From contig NZ_CP071589.1 of NCBI RefSeq assembly GCF_017357005.1, positions 1,302,001 to 1,366,000 of the forward strand: DNA of 64,000 bases. The letters run 5' to 3'. This document shows, piece after piece, positions 1-9,690 of this stretch. This DNA is from Staphylococcus simiae (GTDB lineage: Bacteria > Bacillota > Bacilli > Staphylococcales > Staphylococcaceae). Each line of letters starts with the position of its first letter. Within the stretch, counting starts at the first letter, position 1. The position numbers were made by a program, and so were the translations under genes. The notes beneath the pieces were generated by a model. It was not told the DNA's origin. It searched no databases and was given only the letters and a program-made list of their open reading frames with translations.

Positions 1-280
1 ACATTCCTATATATATTATGGGTTTGTGATCATCTTTTAAGCTTAAAAATAGATGTTTAAAAAGTAACTATCGTAACTGATGACTGTCATTATGTTAAAC
101 ATTCCTATTATTTTAATACTCTATATTAGATAGTCATATTATATCAACTGTAGCTATATTATTTAAATATTTATAATGATATGATTCGTTTGCGATAAAA
201 TCTAATACAAATTAATCATACTCAGATGAACGTCTAAATTAGAAATTAACAACCTTTAACATATTTTTCATTTTCCCATT

Positions 281-310
281 AAAAAAGCTCTCCAGTATTT
301 AGGAGAGCTA
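281..310 (-). terminator. Rho-independent terminator of rnpB
   Basis: On the minus strand a stem formed by AGCTCTCC and GGAGAGCT is followed by a run of T residues. It lies just past the 3' end of the RNase P RNA. Confidence 0.8.
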
Positions 311-315
311 AACTA

Positions 316-712
316 GTAGTGATATTTCTATAAGCCATGTTCTGTTCCATCGTACTCATCACGTGCACTAGTCACACTGGTACTCAGGTGATAACCATCT
401 GTCTACACCATTTCAATCACTGAAATGTGTCTCGTTTATACGTTGAATTCCGTTAAACAAGTGCTCCTACCAAATTTGGATTGCTCACTCGAGGGGTTTA
501 CCGCGTTCCACCTTTTATATTTCTATAAAAGCTACGTCACTGTGGCACTTTCAAACTACTCTAACCATATCTTAAAGACTTAGGTTATTTCATTGCCGTC
601 AACTTAATGCCTTGATTTATTGTTTCATCAAGCACGAACACTACAATCATCTCAGACTGTGTGAGCATGGACTTTCCTCTATATAATATAGCGATTACCC
701 AAAATATCACTT
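316..712 (-). ncRNA. rnpB: RNase P RNA, type B
   Basis: This is the catalytic RNA of ribonuclease P, which removes 5' leaders from precursor tRNAs. On the minus strand the conserved 5' core GGTAATCGC (about 692-700) is followed by GAGGAAAGTCC (about 671-681). The 3' half has the usual ACAGAACATGGCTTATAG segment (about 328-345). The ends were set from the P1 helix: AGTGATATTT near 703-712 pairs with AAATATCACT at 318-327. The length of about 397 nt fits staphylococcal type B RNA. It is preceded by an extended -10 promoter and followed by a terminator, so it is probably an independent unit. Exact ends are uncertain by a few bases. Confidence 0.95.
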
Positions 713-717
713 TTAAG

Positions 718-746
718 ATTATAACATAGTCATAATTAGTTAAACA
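718..746 (-). promoter_or_regulatory. Probable rnpB promoter
   Basis: On the minus strand there is a perfect TATAAT (+ strand 718-723) with an extended -10 TG, and a weak -35 (TGTTTA) 17 nt upstream. The predicted start falls at about 710-712, where the P1 helix of rnpB begins. Confidence 0.6.
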
Positions 747-769
747 GTTAAACTTTATGTATTCGGATA

Positions 770-1120
770 TTATTTACCAAATACAGCTTTTTCTAAATTA
801 GAAATTCGTTTTAAAATATCAACATTGTTTGATGATGCTGAAGTTGAAGCGTTTGAATTATTTGAAGAAAAACTTTTATTGTCTTGAGGTCTAGATGTTG
901 CTACACGTAGTCTTAATTCTTCTAATTCTTTTTTCAATTTATGGTTCTCTTCAGATAATTTTACAACTTCATTATTCATATCGGCCATTTTTTGATAGTC
1001 TGCAATAATATCGTCTAAAAATGCATCTACTTCTTCTCTTCTATAGCCGCGAGCCATTGTTTTTTCAAAATCTTTTTCATAAATATCTTTTGCTGATAAC
1101 TTTAATGAAACATCTGACAT
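770..1120 (-). CDS. gpsB: GpsB, DivIVA-like cell division regulator
   Basis: GpsB coordinates peptidoglycan synthesis and divisome assembly at the septum; in S. aureus it works with FtsZ and the division machinery. The 116-residue protein has the DivIVA-type N-terminal membrane/partner-binding and coiled-coil region (residues 1-70, with [20 protein letters not shown]), a Ser/Asn-rich linker (about 80-95) and a short C-terminal helix. The start is the ATG at 1120: GAGGTGG lies 5-7 nt upstream, whereas an in-frame GTG nine bases earlier overlaps that ribosome-binding site. The linker is about two residues longer than I remember for S. aureus. It sits between ypsA and rnpB, as in other Firmicutes. 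Confidence 0.95.
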   Translation of the reverse strand: MSDVSLKLSAKDIYEKDFEKTMARGYRREEVDAFLDDIIADYQKMADMNNEVVKLSEENHKLKKELEELRLRVATSRPQDNKSFSSNNSNASTSASSNNVDILKRISNLEKAVFGK

Positions 1121-1133
1121 ATTTTCCACCTCA

Positions 1134-1697
1134 TTAGAATCTTTGATCTTCAGACCACTGTAAGTCGTTGATAAATGCTGTTAATTCATCAAACGTCACA
1201 ATATCACAAGTATAGTTTGTTTTTTCCATAAAATCAACTAACATCTGCTTGAAAAACTTAGGACTTGCTTCCTGTTCTTCATCATAAATAAGCAATGTTT
1301 GATCGGTATGTTCAAGCATAAATTGATCGGCTTGCTTAAATTGATAAGGTCCCTGGTATGGTGCATGAAAAATACTATCAACATAATCTGCATGTTCAGT
1401 AATATTGGCATACTTTGCTTGATTATGTTCGTTCCATTTTTCAGTATGACCAAGAAACGGTGTGATAACAGCATATTTTAGTTCTGGATAATTTTGTTGC
1501 AAATCAATTACAACTTCTGCAGTCCATAATTCAATACCCATTTGTCCTTGGATTAACACCCACTCTAATCCTTCATCTAACAGTTGCTTAATTTTATGTT
1601 TAATAAATTCCTTTAAATAGTACACTTCAGGTGCGTCATCTTTAAAAATGTTCAATTCATATGATTTATATCCTGTAATATAGACTGTTTTTATCAT
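1134..1697 (-). CDS. ypsA: YpsA-like SLOG-family protein (DUF1273)
   Basis: About 187 residues of the DUF1273/YpsA family, which belongs to the SLOG nucleotide-binding superfamily. The N-terminus ([12 protein letters not shown]) and the [14 protein letters not shown] stretch near residue 50 are the Rossmann-like signature. In Bacillus subtilis and S. aureus YpsA has been linked to cell division, and here it is next to gpsB, which supports the link. The start was taken at the ATG at 1697, giving the family N-terminus MIKTVYITG; an AAGGAG lies about 13 nt upstream, rather far. The biochemical activity is unknown. Confidence 0.85.
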   Translation of the reverse strand: MIKTVYITGYKSYELNIFKDDAPEVYYLKEFIKHKIKQLLDEGLEWVLIQGQMGIELWTAEVVIDLQQNYPELKYAVITPFLGHTEKWNEHNQAKYANITEHADYVDSIFHAPYQGPYQFKQADQFMLEHTDQTLLIYDEEQEASPKFFKQMLVDFMEKTNYTCDIVTFDELTAFINDLQWSEDQRF

Positions 1698-1698
1698 G

Positions 1699-2052
1699 TT
1701 AAGATAACGTCTCCTTATTAGACAACTCATCTTCTATCGTTTGTAGATCATAATGCACACTCTTTATCTTTTCCATGAATAACTTCCTACTTGTTCGTTG
1801 AAAATGACATTCGACAGATAATTCCTCGATATGTTTCATTAGTAATTCAAACTTGTTGTCATTCATATATGGCATATGAATAATGTGTAGCTTATACGTT
1901 TGAAATTGAGCGAGAAAATGATCTATTTTTGATGCATATGGTTGTACAACTTGATAAAAATCATGATCACATTGATTTGTTTTAACATGCTCATACGTTT
2001 GTTGCATGTCATTTACTTCCGCTATAAGTTGTTCTACTACTGACTTCATCAT
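1699..2052 (-). CDS. YppE-like protein (DUF1798)
   Basis: A small all-helical protein of 117 residues resembling the YppE/DUF1798 family of Bacilli, which has no established function. The sequence is rich in Gln, His and Tyr, with no signal peptide or membrane segment. The start is the ATG at 2052, with GGAGG 7 nt upstream. The stop lies 1 nt before the ypsA start, so the two are almost certainly co-transcribed towards gpsB. Family assignment rests on position and overall composition more than on a catalytic motif. Confidence 0.75.
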   Translation of the reverse strand: MMKSVVEQLIAEVNDMQQTYEHVKTNQCDHDFYQVVQPYASKIDHFLAQFQTYKLHIIHMPYMNDNKFELLMKHIEELSVECHFQRTSRKLFMEKIKSVHYDLQTIEDELSNKETLS

Positions 2053-2540
2053 ATAGACGCCTCCGTACAATTAAATTTATCATAATGAACATCAATAGTC
2101 ATGCTTAACAACTTAATTATATTTTATTATTGTAATATTTTAAATGATTAACATTTGTTAACAACTTAATCGTAACTCTACCTATTATATTGTCATTGTT
2201 TTTAAAGTTAAATTTTCACCGCAAAAATTTGGGGATTCAACTATCATTAATAACCTTTTAAAACTTAGTTGTGCCAATTTCAATAAATTCTCAAACATTT
2301 AAACATAATTTGCTGTGTGATAAACCTACATTTATAACACAGTATGTACTTTTCACACTGCTTATCTAAGTAATGATGTCATACTAAATATTGTCTATTG
2401 TTAAATCTTTAACTCTAACTATCCAACACAATCGGCAATTAAATGTAAGATTATCATATTGTGTATTTACAGAAATCACGTTAAAATAATAAATGGTGTA
2501 CTATGTCAAACGCATATATACTAAATTAAGTTTGGAATTT
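2053..2540. other. Divergent intergenic region between yppE and recU
   Basis: About 490 bp of very AT-rich sequence between divergent genes. It must hold the promoters for yppE-ypsA(-gpsB) and recU-pbp2. I see no open reading frame, repeat or RNA motif apart from the recU extended -10. Confidence 0.5.
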
Positions 2541-2549
2541 TGCTATAAT
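2541..2549 (+). promoter_or_regulatory. Extended -10 promoter for recU-pbp2
   Basis: TGCTATAAT is a perfect extended -10 element about 50 nt upstream of the recU ATG at 2599. No convincing -35 is present. Its position makes the upstream in-frame ATG at 2548 unlikely to be translated. Confidence 0.6.
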
Positions 2550-2598
2550 GTTGTGTATAATTAACAACGTTTACTACCAAACTTGTGTGGTGAAATGT

Positions 2599-3225
2599 AT
2601 GAATTATCCAAATGGTAAACCATATCGTAAAAATAGTACTACAGACGGAGAGCAAAAAGCTGCCGTCTTTAGTAATATAGATTATGGTGGACGTGGTATG
2701 TCACTAGAAAAGGATATCGAACACTCTAATTCGTTTTATCTTAAAAGTGGCATGGCAGTTATTCACAAAAAGCCTACTCCAGTTCAGATAGTTAACGTTA
2801 ACTACCCTAAACGGAGTAAAGCTGTGATCAACGAAGCATATTTTCGTACACCATCAACAACTGATTATAATGGTGTTTACCGAGGACATTATATTGATTT
2901 TGAAGCAAAGGAAACTAAAAACATGACTTCTTTTCCTTTAAACAATATTCATGATCATCAAGTTGAACATATGAAAAATACATATCAACAACAAGGTATT
3001 GTATTTTTGATTATACGTTTTAAAACCCTTGATGAAGTGTATTTATTGCCCTACTCTAAGTTCGAATATTTTTGGACTAGATACAAGGCTGACATCAAAA
3101 AATCAATAACAGTTGATGAAATACGAAAAAATGGTTACCATATTCCTTATCAGTATCAACCAAGATTAAACTATCTTAAAGCAGTTGATAAGTTGATATT
3201 AGATGAAAGTGAGGACCGCGTATGA
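2599..3225 (+). CDS. recU: Holliday junction resolvase RecU
   Basis: RecU cleaves Holliday junctions and modulates RecA during recombination and chromosome segregation in Firmicutes. The 208-residue protein has the conserved N-terminus ([13 protein letters not shown]) and the restriction-endonuclease-like core with [20 protein letters not shown] followed by FEAKET, which supplies the acidic and Lys metal-binding residues. The ATG at 2599 gives the family length; the longer reading frame begins inside the promoter. Its stop overlaps the pbp2 ATG by 4 nt (ATGA), the usual recU-pbp2 operon. Several residues differ from S. aureus RecU as I remember it. Confidence 0.95.
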   Translation: MNYPNGKPYRKNSTTDGEQKAAVFSNIDYGGRGMSLEKDIEHSNSFYLKSGMAVIHKKPTPVQIVNVNYPKRSKAVINEAYFRTPSTTDYNGVYRGHYIDFEAKETKNMTSFPLNNIHDHQVEHMKNTYQQQGIVFLIIRFKTLDEVYLLPYSKFEYFWTRYKADIKKSITVDEIRKNGYHIPYQYQPRLNYLKAVDKLILDESEDRV

Positions 3226-5432
3226 CGGAAAAGAAAGGATCTTCTCAGGCTAACCAAAATGGCCAAAATAATGGGAAGTCCAATTCAAAAAAGAATAGAA
3301 ATGTTAAGAGAACGATTATAAAGATTATTGGTTTCATGATTATTGCATTTTTCATTGTTCTTTTACTCGGTATCTTATTGTTTGCATATTATGCTTGGAA
3401 AGCACCCGCTTTTACAGAAGCTAAATTACAAGATCCTATTCCAGCCAAAATATATGACAAAAATGGTGATCTTGTTAAAACATTAGATAACGGTCAAAGG
3501 CATGAACATGTTAATTTGAAAGATGTTCCAAAATCGATGAAAGATGCTGTTCTAGCAACTGAAGATAATCGATTCTATGACCATGGTGCTCTAGATTATA
3601 AACGTTTATTTGGAGCGGTTGGTAAAAACTTAACTGGTGGATTCGGGGCGCAAGGTGCATCTACACTAACGCAACAAGTTGTTAAAGATTCATTCTTATC
3701 ACAACAAAAATCTATCGGTCGTAAAGCTCAAGAAGCTTATTTATCATATCGCTTAGAACAAGAGTATAGTAAAGATGATATCTTCCAAGTGTATTTAAAT
3801 AAAATTTACTATTCTGATGGTGTAACTGGTATTAAAGCTGCTGCTAAGTACTATTTCAATAAAGATTTGAAAGACTTAAACTTAGCTGAAGAAGCTTACC
3901 TAGCAGGTTTACCTCAGGTTCCAAATAACTATAATATTTATGATCATCCAAAAGCAGCTGAAGATCGTAAAGATACAGTACTTTATTTAATGCACCACCA
4001 TAAGCGTATCAGCGACAAACAATGGAAGGATGCTAAGAAAATTGACTTAAAAGCAAACTTAGTAAATCGTTCTAAAGAAGATCGTCAAAATGTTGATACA
4101 AATAAAGATCCAGAATATAACTCATATATTAATTTTGTGAAATCAGAACTTATGAATAACAAACATTTCAAAGATGAGGATTTAGGTTCTGTGTTACAAA
4201 GTGGTATTAAGATTTATACAAATATGGATAAAGATGTTCAAAAAACATTACAAAATGATATTGATAATGGTAGTTACTACAAGAATAAAGACCAACAAGT
4301 TGGTGCAACAATTCTTGATAGTAAAACAGGTGGACTTGTAGCCATTTCTGGTGGACGTGACTTTAAAGATGTCTTAAATAGAAACCAAGCTACTGACCCT
4401 CACCCTACCGGTTCATCTTTAAAACCATTCTTAGCTTATGGTCCTGCCATTGAAAATATGGACTGGGCAACAAACCACTCAGTACAAGATGAATCTGCTT
4501 ATCAAATTGATGGCTCAACATTTAGAAACTATGACACTAAGAGTCATGGTAATGTATCAATTTACGATGCCTTACGTCAAAGTTTCAACATTCCAGCCTT
4601 AAAAACTTGGCAAGCAGTTAAAGAAAGTGCTGGTAATGATGCACCTAAGAAATTTGCAGCTAAACTTGGTTTAGACTACGAAGGTGACATTGGTCCTTCA
4701 GAAGTACTTGGTGGTTCTGCATCTGAATTCTCACCTACTCAATTGGCTTCAGCATTCGCTGCAATTGCAAATGGTGGAACATATAACAATGCACATTCAA
4801 TTCAAAAAGTTGTCACTCGTGATGGCGATACAATTGAATATGATCATACAAGTCATAAAGCTATGAAAGCTTCAACAGCTTATATGTTAGCTGAAATGTT
4901 AAAAGGTACTTTCAAAGCCTATGGTTCAGCATATGGCCATGGTGTTTCAGGCGTTAATATGGGTGCTAAAACTGGTACTGGTACTTACGGTAGCGAAACT
5001 TACGCTGAATATAACTTACCTGATAATGCTGCGAAAGACGTTTGGATCAATGGTTTCACACCACAATATACAATGTCAGTATGGATGGGCTTCAGTAAAG
5101 TTAAACAATACGGTGAAAATTCATTCATTGGTCACAATGAACAAGAATATCCACAATATTTATACGAAAATGTAATGTCTCAAATTGCTTCAAGAGATGG
5201 CGAAGACTTTAAACGTCCAAGTACAGTTGGTGGTAGTGCGCCAGACGCATTATATGTTGCAGGTAATCAAGATAGTAACGTTACTAACCGTAGTACTCAC
5301 GGTAGTAGTGATACTTCTGCCAACAACAATGGATCATCACAATCATCAAATGGAAGCAGTAATAGTTCATCACAACAAAATAGTGGTGGCAATGCATTCA
5401 CAAGACTATTTAACTTTATTCCATTCTTCTAG
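3222..5432 (+). CDS. pbp2: Penicillin-binding protein 2, bifunctional transglycosylase/transpeptidase
   Basis: PBP2 polymerises lipid II into glycan strands and cross-links them at the septum; it is the only class A PBP of S. aureus. The 736 residues comprise a Lys/Asn-rich cytoplasmic tail (1-30), one membrane helix (about 31-58), a GT51 transglycosylase domain with catalytic Glu114 in [10 protein letters not shown] and the [11 protein letters not shown] motif, and a transpeptidase domain with active-site Ser near 398 in SSLKPF, SFN, and KTGTGTYG. The tail after about 660 is Ser/Asn/Gly-rich and ends in a short hydrophobic stretch ([11 protein letters not shown]). That end looks different from, and longer than, the S. 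aureus tail I recall. Confidence 0.97.
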   Translation: MTEKKGSSQANQNGQNNGKSNSKKNRNVKRTIIKIIGFMIIAFFIVLLLGILLFAYYAWKAPAFTEAKLQDPIPAKIYDKNGDLVKTLDNGQRHEHVNLKDVPKSMKDAVLATEDNRFYDHGALDYKRLFGAVGKNLTGGFGAQGASTLTQQVVKDSFLSQQKSIGRKAQEAYLSYRLEQEYSKDDIFQVYLNKIYYSDGVTGIKAAAKYYFNKDLKDLNLAEEAYLAGLPQVPNNYNIYDHPKAAEDRKDTVLYLMHHHKRISDKQWKDAKKIDLKANLVNRSKEDRQNVDTNKDPEYNSYINFVKSELMNNKHFKDEDLGSVLQSGIKIYTNMDKDVQKTLQNDIDNGSYYKNKDQQVGATILDSKTGGLVAISGGRDFKDVLNRNQATDPHPTGSSLKPFLAYGPAIENMDWATNHSVQDESAYQIDGSTFRNYDTKSHGNVSIYDALRQSFNIPALKTWQAVKESAGNDAPKKFAAKLGLDYEGDIGPSEVLGGSASEFSPTQLASAFAAIANGGTYNNAHSIQKVVTRDGDTIEYDHTSHKAMKASTAYMLAEMLKGTFKAYGSAYGHGVSGVNMGAKTGTGTYGSETYAEYNLPDNAAKDVWINGFTPQYTMSVWMGFSKVKQYGENSFIGHNEQEYPQYLYENVMSQIASRDGEDFKRPSTVGGSAPDALYVAGNQDSNVTNRSTHGSSDTSANNNGSSQSSNGSSNSSSQQNSGGNAFTRLFNFIPFF

Positions 5433-5444
5433 ATAAAGTATTTC

Positions 5445-5487
5445 ATCCTAGGTAGCTCTTTAATAGAGTTATCTAGGATTTTTCTTT
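5445..5487 (+). terminator. Terminator of recU-pbp2
   Basis: ATCCTAGGTAGCTCT pairs with AGAGTTATCTAGGAT around a short loop, followed by TTTTTC. It starts 12 nt after the pbp2 stop. Confidence 0.85.
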
Positions 5488-5598
5488 TGCATTAAAATAA
5501 AAGGAAGCTAAGCTATATTCTAACTACTGTGATAACTATTGAAATGTCGCTTAATGAATGCTTATCCTTGCAGTTGTATTATTTAAATAAGCTTATTA

Positions 5599-5647
5599 AA
5601 AATGCTCTTTAGTGACATCAATTGATGATGTAGTACTAAAGAGCATT
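5599..5647 (-). terminator. Terminator of dnaD-nth-ypoC
   Basis: A long stem (AATGCTCTTTAGT with ACTAAAGAGCATT) ends in a T-run on the minus strand, 20 nt past the ypoC stop. Confidence 0.8.
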
Positions 5648-5667
5648 ACTGTTATTTATCATTACTG

Positions 5668-6012
5668 TTATTTATGTTGATTTTTAATTTTTAATCTGGT
5701 TTGATATGATGCATTCATTTTAATTAATTCTGAGGTTAATGTCTTCATTTGTCTATATCCCATAAAATGATATTTACGTTCTATCATATAATGATATCTT
5801 TCTTCAAAATTCATCGGTACAACAGGATATTGTTCTAACTTACTAAAGTCCAAGGAACCATCTATAGCATTTACTTGTTTAAAGTAACGCATAATCATAT
5901 CAAAATATTCATCTAGATATGGTTTTGCTTCAATTGATTTAAGTGCCTTCTTTTTAGCAAAGTTATCTATTTGTTCTTCTAATTGTTCAAAATCTTGTCT
6001 TGTTATAGTCAT
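5668..6012 (-). CDS. ypoC: YpoC-like protein
   Basis: A 114-residue soluble, Lys-rich helical protein immediately downstream of nth (4 nt gap), exactly where B. subtilis has ypoC. The central EERYHYMIERKYHFMGYRQM stretch looks like the conserved core of that small family. No catalytic motif, signal or membrane segment is visible, and the function is unknown. Co-transcription with dnaD and nth suggests, but does not show, a role near DNA replication or repair. Confidence 0.75.
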   Translation of the reverse strand: MTITRQDFEQLEEQIDNFAKKKALKSIEAKPYLDEYFDMIMRYFKQVNAIDGSLDFSKLEQYPVVPMNFEERYHYMIERKYHFMGYRQMKTLTSELIKMNASYQTRLKIKNQHK

Positions 6013-6016
6013 TTCA

Positions 6017-6676
6017 CTATGCCTCTTTCAAACTAGCTTTATAACGTTTCTGACCTTCTCTACAATCGTCTAATAACGGACAAATATCACATTTTGGTGC
6101 TCTAGCTAAACAATGATATCTGCCAAAAAATATGAGTTGATGATGACTTTTCGTCCATCGATCTTTAGGTATAATTGAACAAAGTCGATCTTCTACTTGT
6201 CTGACATTATCTTTCCAGCGATTAATACCAAGCCTTTTAGAGACACGTTCAACGTGTGTATCTACTGCTAGTGATGGTTCTCCAAATGCGACACTCATGA
6301 CAACATTAGCAGTTTTACGGCCAACACCAGCTAAACTTTCAAGTTCTGTATGTGTTTTTGGTATTTGACCGTCAAATTGTTCTAATAACGAGCGACAAAG
6401 TTTTTTTATATTTTTCGCTTTATTTCTATATAAGCCGATTGAACGAATATCATTCATCAATTCTTCATCACTTACAGCAAGGTAATCTTCAGGTGTTTTA
6501 TACTTTTTGAATAATTTTGCTGTTACCCTATTAACTAGAACGTCTGTACATTGCGCCGACAATAACACTGCAATAGTTAATTCAAATGGATTGTCATGTT
6601 TGAGTTCACATTCGGCATCAGGAAACATATCTGCAATAACATCAATCATTTCAAGTGCTTTCTTTTTACTAATCAT
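6017..6676 (-). CDS. nth: Endonuclease III, base-excision repair glycosylase
   Basis: Endonuclease III removes oxidised pyrimidines and nicks the abasic site. The 219-residue protein has the helix-hairpin-helix/GPD core: LAGVGRKTANVV near residue 115 with the catalytic Lys, and VDTHVERVSKRLG near 138 with the catalytic Asp. The C-terminal 4Fe-4S loop is complete (C-x6-C-x2-C-x5-C in CLARAPKCDICPLLDDC). Its start overlaps the end of dnaD by 8 nt, the usual Firmicute dnaD-nth pair. Confidence 0.96.
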   Translation of the reverse strand: MISKKKALEMIDVIADMFPDAECELKHDNPFELTIAVLLSAQCTDVLVNRVTAKLFKKYKTPEDYLAVSDEELMNDIRSIGLYRNKAKNIKKLCRSLLEQFDGQIPKTHTELESLAGVGRKTANVVMSVAFGEPSLAVDTHVERVSKRLGINRWKDNVRQVEDRLCSIIPKDRWTKSHHQLIFFGRYHCLARAPKCDICPLLDDCREGQKRYKASLKEA

Positions 6677-7352
6677 CTAGTTTCTCTCCATTTAGCCAGT
6701 CAAATTTCGGTACTTCTTTTACTACATGTGTCATCTTAGGTTTGTTAAACTTTTCTCTAATTTTTTTAGAATCTTCTATCGTTTTTACATTATTTTTCTT
6801 CCAATTAAGTAATATACGATCAATATATTTAAAACTCAATTTATTCTGTCCGTTTGCCTCGTCCAAAGCTGCTTGTATTATCGCTATATCATGTTGGTCA
6901 ACATCAATCCATTGATTTAATGTTTCTATTTCATAAGGAGATAATGGTCTAGCAAATGTATCTTCTAATAATCTAAATAGCTGTTTAAATTTTTCTTTAT
7001 TATTTTGTTCCTGATTTTCAATCTCTTGTTGTGCTAATAGTTGGCTTAATTTATCAAAAAAAGGATCTAAATTCATATATTCAGTAAAACGACCTTCTTC
7101 ATCCTTTTGAACATTTAATTCTAGCAGTTCACGTTGAATTAAGTTTTGAATAACATTAGTAACGTCTCTAGGTTGCATGGTAGAACCTTGTTGTAACAAC
7201 TCAATCGAAGGCTGTTTATTAGAAGTTTCTGATGCATATATTAATTTAATTAAAATGATTAAATCTTGTTCATCAATTCCAAGTTCACTATAGTGATCTA
7301 ACAATTCACGTCGAATAACGACTGGTCTTGTTTTCAATTGATATTTATCCAT
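6669..7352 (-). CDS. dnaD: Replication initiation protein DnaD
   Basis: DnaD helps DnaA and PriA load the replicative helicase with DnaB and DnaI in Firmicutes. The 227 residues split into an N-terminal winged-helix domain (about 1-120) and a C-terminal DDBH2 domain (about 130-200) that carries the family motif around SFKYIDRILLNWKKNNV. A Lys-rich tail follows. It is the first gene of the dnaD-nth-ypoC operon. Confidence 0.95.
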   Translation of the reverse strand: MDKYQLKTRPVVIRRELLDHYSELGIDEQDLIILIKLIYASETSNKQPSIELLQQGSTMQPRDVTNVIQNLIQRELLELNVQKDEEGRFTEYMNLDPFFDKLSQLLAQQEIENQEQNNKEKFKQLFRLLEDTFARPLSPYEIETLNQWIDVDQHDIAIIQAALDEANGQNKLSFKYIDRILLNWKKNNVKTIEDSKKIREKFNKPKMTHVVKEVPKFDWLNGEKLDD

Positions 7353-7432
7353 TACTCAGCCCCCCTTTTTTACGTTTCTATCATATCATAACAATGTTAG
7401 CGAAAAGTTGTTATAAAAATGCTTAAATAAAT

Positions 7433-7492
7433 AAAACGGGAGCAGGACTGAAATCCTTTACTAGCAAAGATTTCATAGTCCCACTCCCATTA
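7433..7492. repeat. Intergenic inverted repeat, GGGAG-type dispersed family
   Basis: Imperfect inverted repeat: GGGAGCAGGACTGAAATC pairs with GATTTCATAGTCCCACTCCC. It lies between the asnS stop and dnaD and may terminate asnS transcription. A related sequence occurs near 26527-26592 and a half-copy near 39168-39186. These resemble the GGGAGTGGGACAGAAAT repeats scattered in staphylococcal intergenic regions. Confidence 0.65.
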
Positions 7493-7556
7493 CTAATATT
7501 TAAGCTATCATGCTACTTATTTGCTATACACCATCTAAAATGCCAGACAAATGTTC

Positions 7557-8849
7557 TTATGGATATAAACGATTTAATAGTCTTGGGAATGGTGCTGTTT
7601 CTCTAACATGTTCTACACCTGAAATCCAAGCAACTGTACGTTCTAATCCTAAACCGAATCCACTATGTGGAACACTGCCATAACGACGTAAGTCTAAATA
7701 ATAGCTATAAGCATCTTTATCAAGACCAAACGCTTCAACACGTTGTTCTAATAGTTCTAAATCATCAATACGTTCAGAACCACCGATAATTTCACCATAA
7801 CCTTCAGGAGCAATTAAATCAGCACATAACACTGTATCTTCATTCTCTGGGTTAGGTTGCATATAAAATGGTTTAATTTTAGTTGGATAGTTTGTAATAA
7901 ATACTGGTAAATCATAATGATTAGCAATTGCCGTTTCATGAGGCGCACCAAAATCTTCACCCCATTCAATATCATCAAAGCCTTGTTCTTGTAAGAAGAC
8001 AATTGCATCATCATAAGTAATTCTAGGGAATGGTGTTGCAACTTTTTCTAATTTTGACGTATCACGTTCTAAAATATTCAATTCAAGTTTACAATTTTCT
8101 AATACTGATTTGACAACATGAGTGACATATTGTTCTTGAATTTCTAAACTTTGAGCATGATTTGTAAATGCCATTTCACCTTCAATCATCCAGAATTCAA
8201 TTAAATGTCTACGTGTTTTTGATTTCTCAGCTCTGAACGTTGGACCAAATGAAAATACTCTACCATGTGCCATAGCCGCAGCTTCTAAATAAAGTTGACC
8301 ACTCTGTGATAAAAATGCATCTTGATCGAAGTATTTAGTATGGAATAATTCACTTGTACCTTCAGGTGCGCTAGCAGTTAAAATTGGTGGATCGACTTTA
8401 GTAAATCCATCATTGTTGAAAAATTCATACGTTGCACGAATAATTTCGTTTCTAATTTTCATGACAGCATGTTGTTTTTTAGATCTTAACCATAAGTGTC
8501 TATGATCCATTAAGAATTCTGTACCGTGATTTTTAGGTGTGATTGGATAATCATGTGCTTCTGAAATAACTTCAATTGATTTGACTTGCATTTCATAGCC
8601 TAAGTCAGAACGATTGTCTTCAGTTATCACACCAGTAACATATAATGACGTTTCTTGCGTAATATCTTTAGCTAATTTAAAAGTATCTTCATCAACTTCT
8701 GCTTTAACAACAACACCTTGCATAAACCCTGTACCATCACGTAATTGTAAAAAGGCAATTTTACCACTTGAACGTTTATTAGTTAACCAAGCTCCAATTG
8801 TCACTTCTTGGTTTATATAATCTTTAGCTTGTTTAATCGTTGTTTTCAT
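7557..8849 (-). CDS. asnS: Asparaginyl-tRNA synthetase
   Basis: AsnRS charges tRNA-Asn with asparagine. The 430-residue class IIb enzyme has an N-terminal OB-fold anticodon-binding domain (about 1-105), then a catalytic domain with motif 2 ([21 protein letters not shown]) and motif 3 ([15 protein letters not shown] near the C-terminus). The start at 8849 has AGGAG 7 nt upstream; the ATG two codons earlier is too close to that site. I looked for a T-box leader and found none. It appears monocistronic, upstream of dnaD on the same strand. Confidence 0.96.
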   Translation of the reverse strand: MKTTIKQAKDYINQEVTIGAWLTNKRSSGKIAFLQLRDGTGFMQGVVVKAEVDEDTFKLAKDITQETSLYVTGVITEDNRSDLGYEMQVKSIEVISEAHDYPITPKNHGTEFLMDHRHLWLRSKKQHAVMKIRNEIIRATYEFFNNDGFTKVDPPILTASAPEGTSELFHTKYFDQDAFLSQSGQLYLEAAAMAHGRVFSFGPTFRAEKSKTRRHLIEFWMIEGEMAFTNHAQSLEIQEQYVTHVVKSVLENCKLELNILERDTSKLEKVATPFPRITYDDAIVFLQEQGFDDIEWGEDFGAPHETAIANHYDLPVFITNYPTKIKPFYMQPNPENEDTVLCADLIAPEGYGEIIGGSERIDDLELLEQRVEAFGLDKDAYSYYLDLRRYGSVPHSGFGLGLERTVAWISGVEHVRETAPFPRLLNRLYP

Positions 8850-9218
8850 AACCATTCTCCTATATTTTAGTTGTCATATATTTCTTTTTTATTTTAACAA
8901 AATATAACACTAGTTTCTAGAACTTGATATCAAGTCATCGTACTATCTATGCTCATTGATTAACGCATAACACCATCGTTAATACCATCGTTGACATCAC
9001 TAGCCACCATTAATAATATCGTTGCTTTGCTTATTGACATAATCATGGTGTTAATTTAGCAGTCTACCCTATATTTGGATTTTATGTTAAATTCTTAAAT
9101 CAAATACCACGGCAATGCGATATATATAATACTAATACGCTATCAACTACTATAGATTTGTAAAATGTTGCTCTAATTTGAGGACTGTGTCATTAAATAA
9201 AGTTTCAAATCATCACAA
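8850..9218. other. Intergenic region upstream of asnS
   Basis: About 370 bp without a credible gene. It contains short repeated ACCATCGTT words around 8970-9000 but no T-box core or other riboswitch that I recognise. It presumably includes the asnS promoter. Confidence 0.4.
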
Positions 9219-9281
9219 CCATCAGTACAATTTGTTAAAGAACATAAAAATTTTATATATTAGTACAATTTGATAGAGAAC
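9219..9281. repeat. Two truncated right ends of the MITE-like repeat
   Basis: TCAGTACAATTTGTTAAAGAAC (about 9221-9242, 22 nt in total) and TTAGTACAATTTGATAGAGAAC (about 9259-9280) each match the right terminus of the MITE-like element (TCAGTCCAATTTG then AGAGAACC). They lie head to tail just before the full copy at 9290. Confidence 0.6.
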
Positions 9282-9289
9282 CCAAAAAA

Positions 9290-9639
9290 GGTTCTCTATT
9301 TTTCAGGACTAATATATAAAAAATGAATAATTTAAAACGAAAATTAATTTGAAGCCGAGACTCCTGAGGGCGCAGTGCTAGTCGAAGACCGGGGACCCAA
9401 CACAAATAAACTGATTAATCAGTTTATACAAACAGTGCAAGTTGGGGAGGCTGAGACAGCACCCTAGGAAGGGACCCAACACAGAAAAACTGGTTATCCA
9501 GTTTTTTCATGCAAAGCAGGTTGGGCATTGGGGCCCCAGCAAAGAAAAATTCTGTCAACAGAATTTTTACTATAATGTGCAAGCTGGGGTGCGAGGCTTG
9601 AAAATTTAATTATGTATCAGTCCGATTTGGGAGTGTACC
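9290..9639. mobile_element. MITE-like repeat, copy A, with three STAR-like cassettes
   Basis: The 350-bp element starts with GGTTCTCTATTTTTCAGGAC and ends with a diverged right terminus (AGTCCGATTTGGGAGTGTACC). The conserved body (GAAGCCGAGACTCCTGAGGG, GCTAGTCGAAGAC, GGCTGAGACAGCACCCTAGG, GCGAGGCTTG) is shared with copies at 39246, 48938 and 51092. Three cassettes of about 56-60 bp are inserted (9391-9447, 9471-9526, 9530-9589). Each begins GGGACCC or GGGGCCCC, has a central hairpin, and ends near TTGGG or CTGGGG. These resemble STAR elements described in S. aureus. No coding capacity. Confidence 0.75.
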
Positions 9640-9690
9640 TAAAAAAGCACTTCCCAAAACAGCAAATATGTAAATGAGAAGTACTTTAAG

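Noticed and set aside
8850-9218. Possible T-box leader before asnS
   Set aside because: I could not find the conserved T-box core or a specifier loop; the region is only AT-rich.
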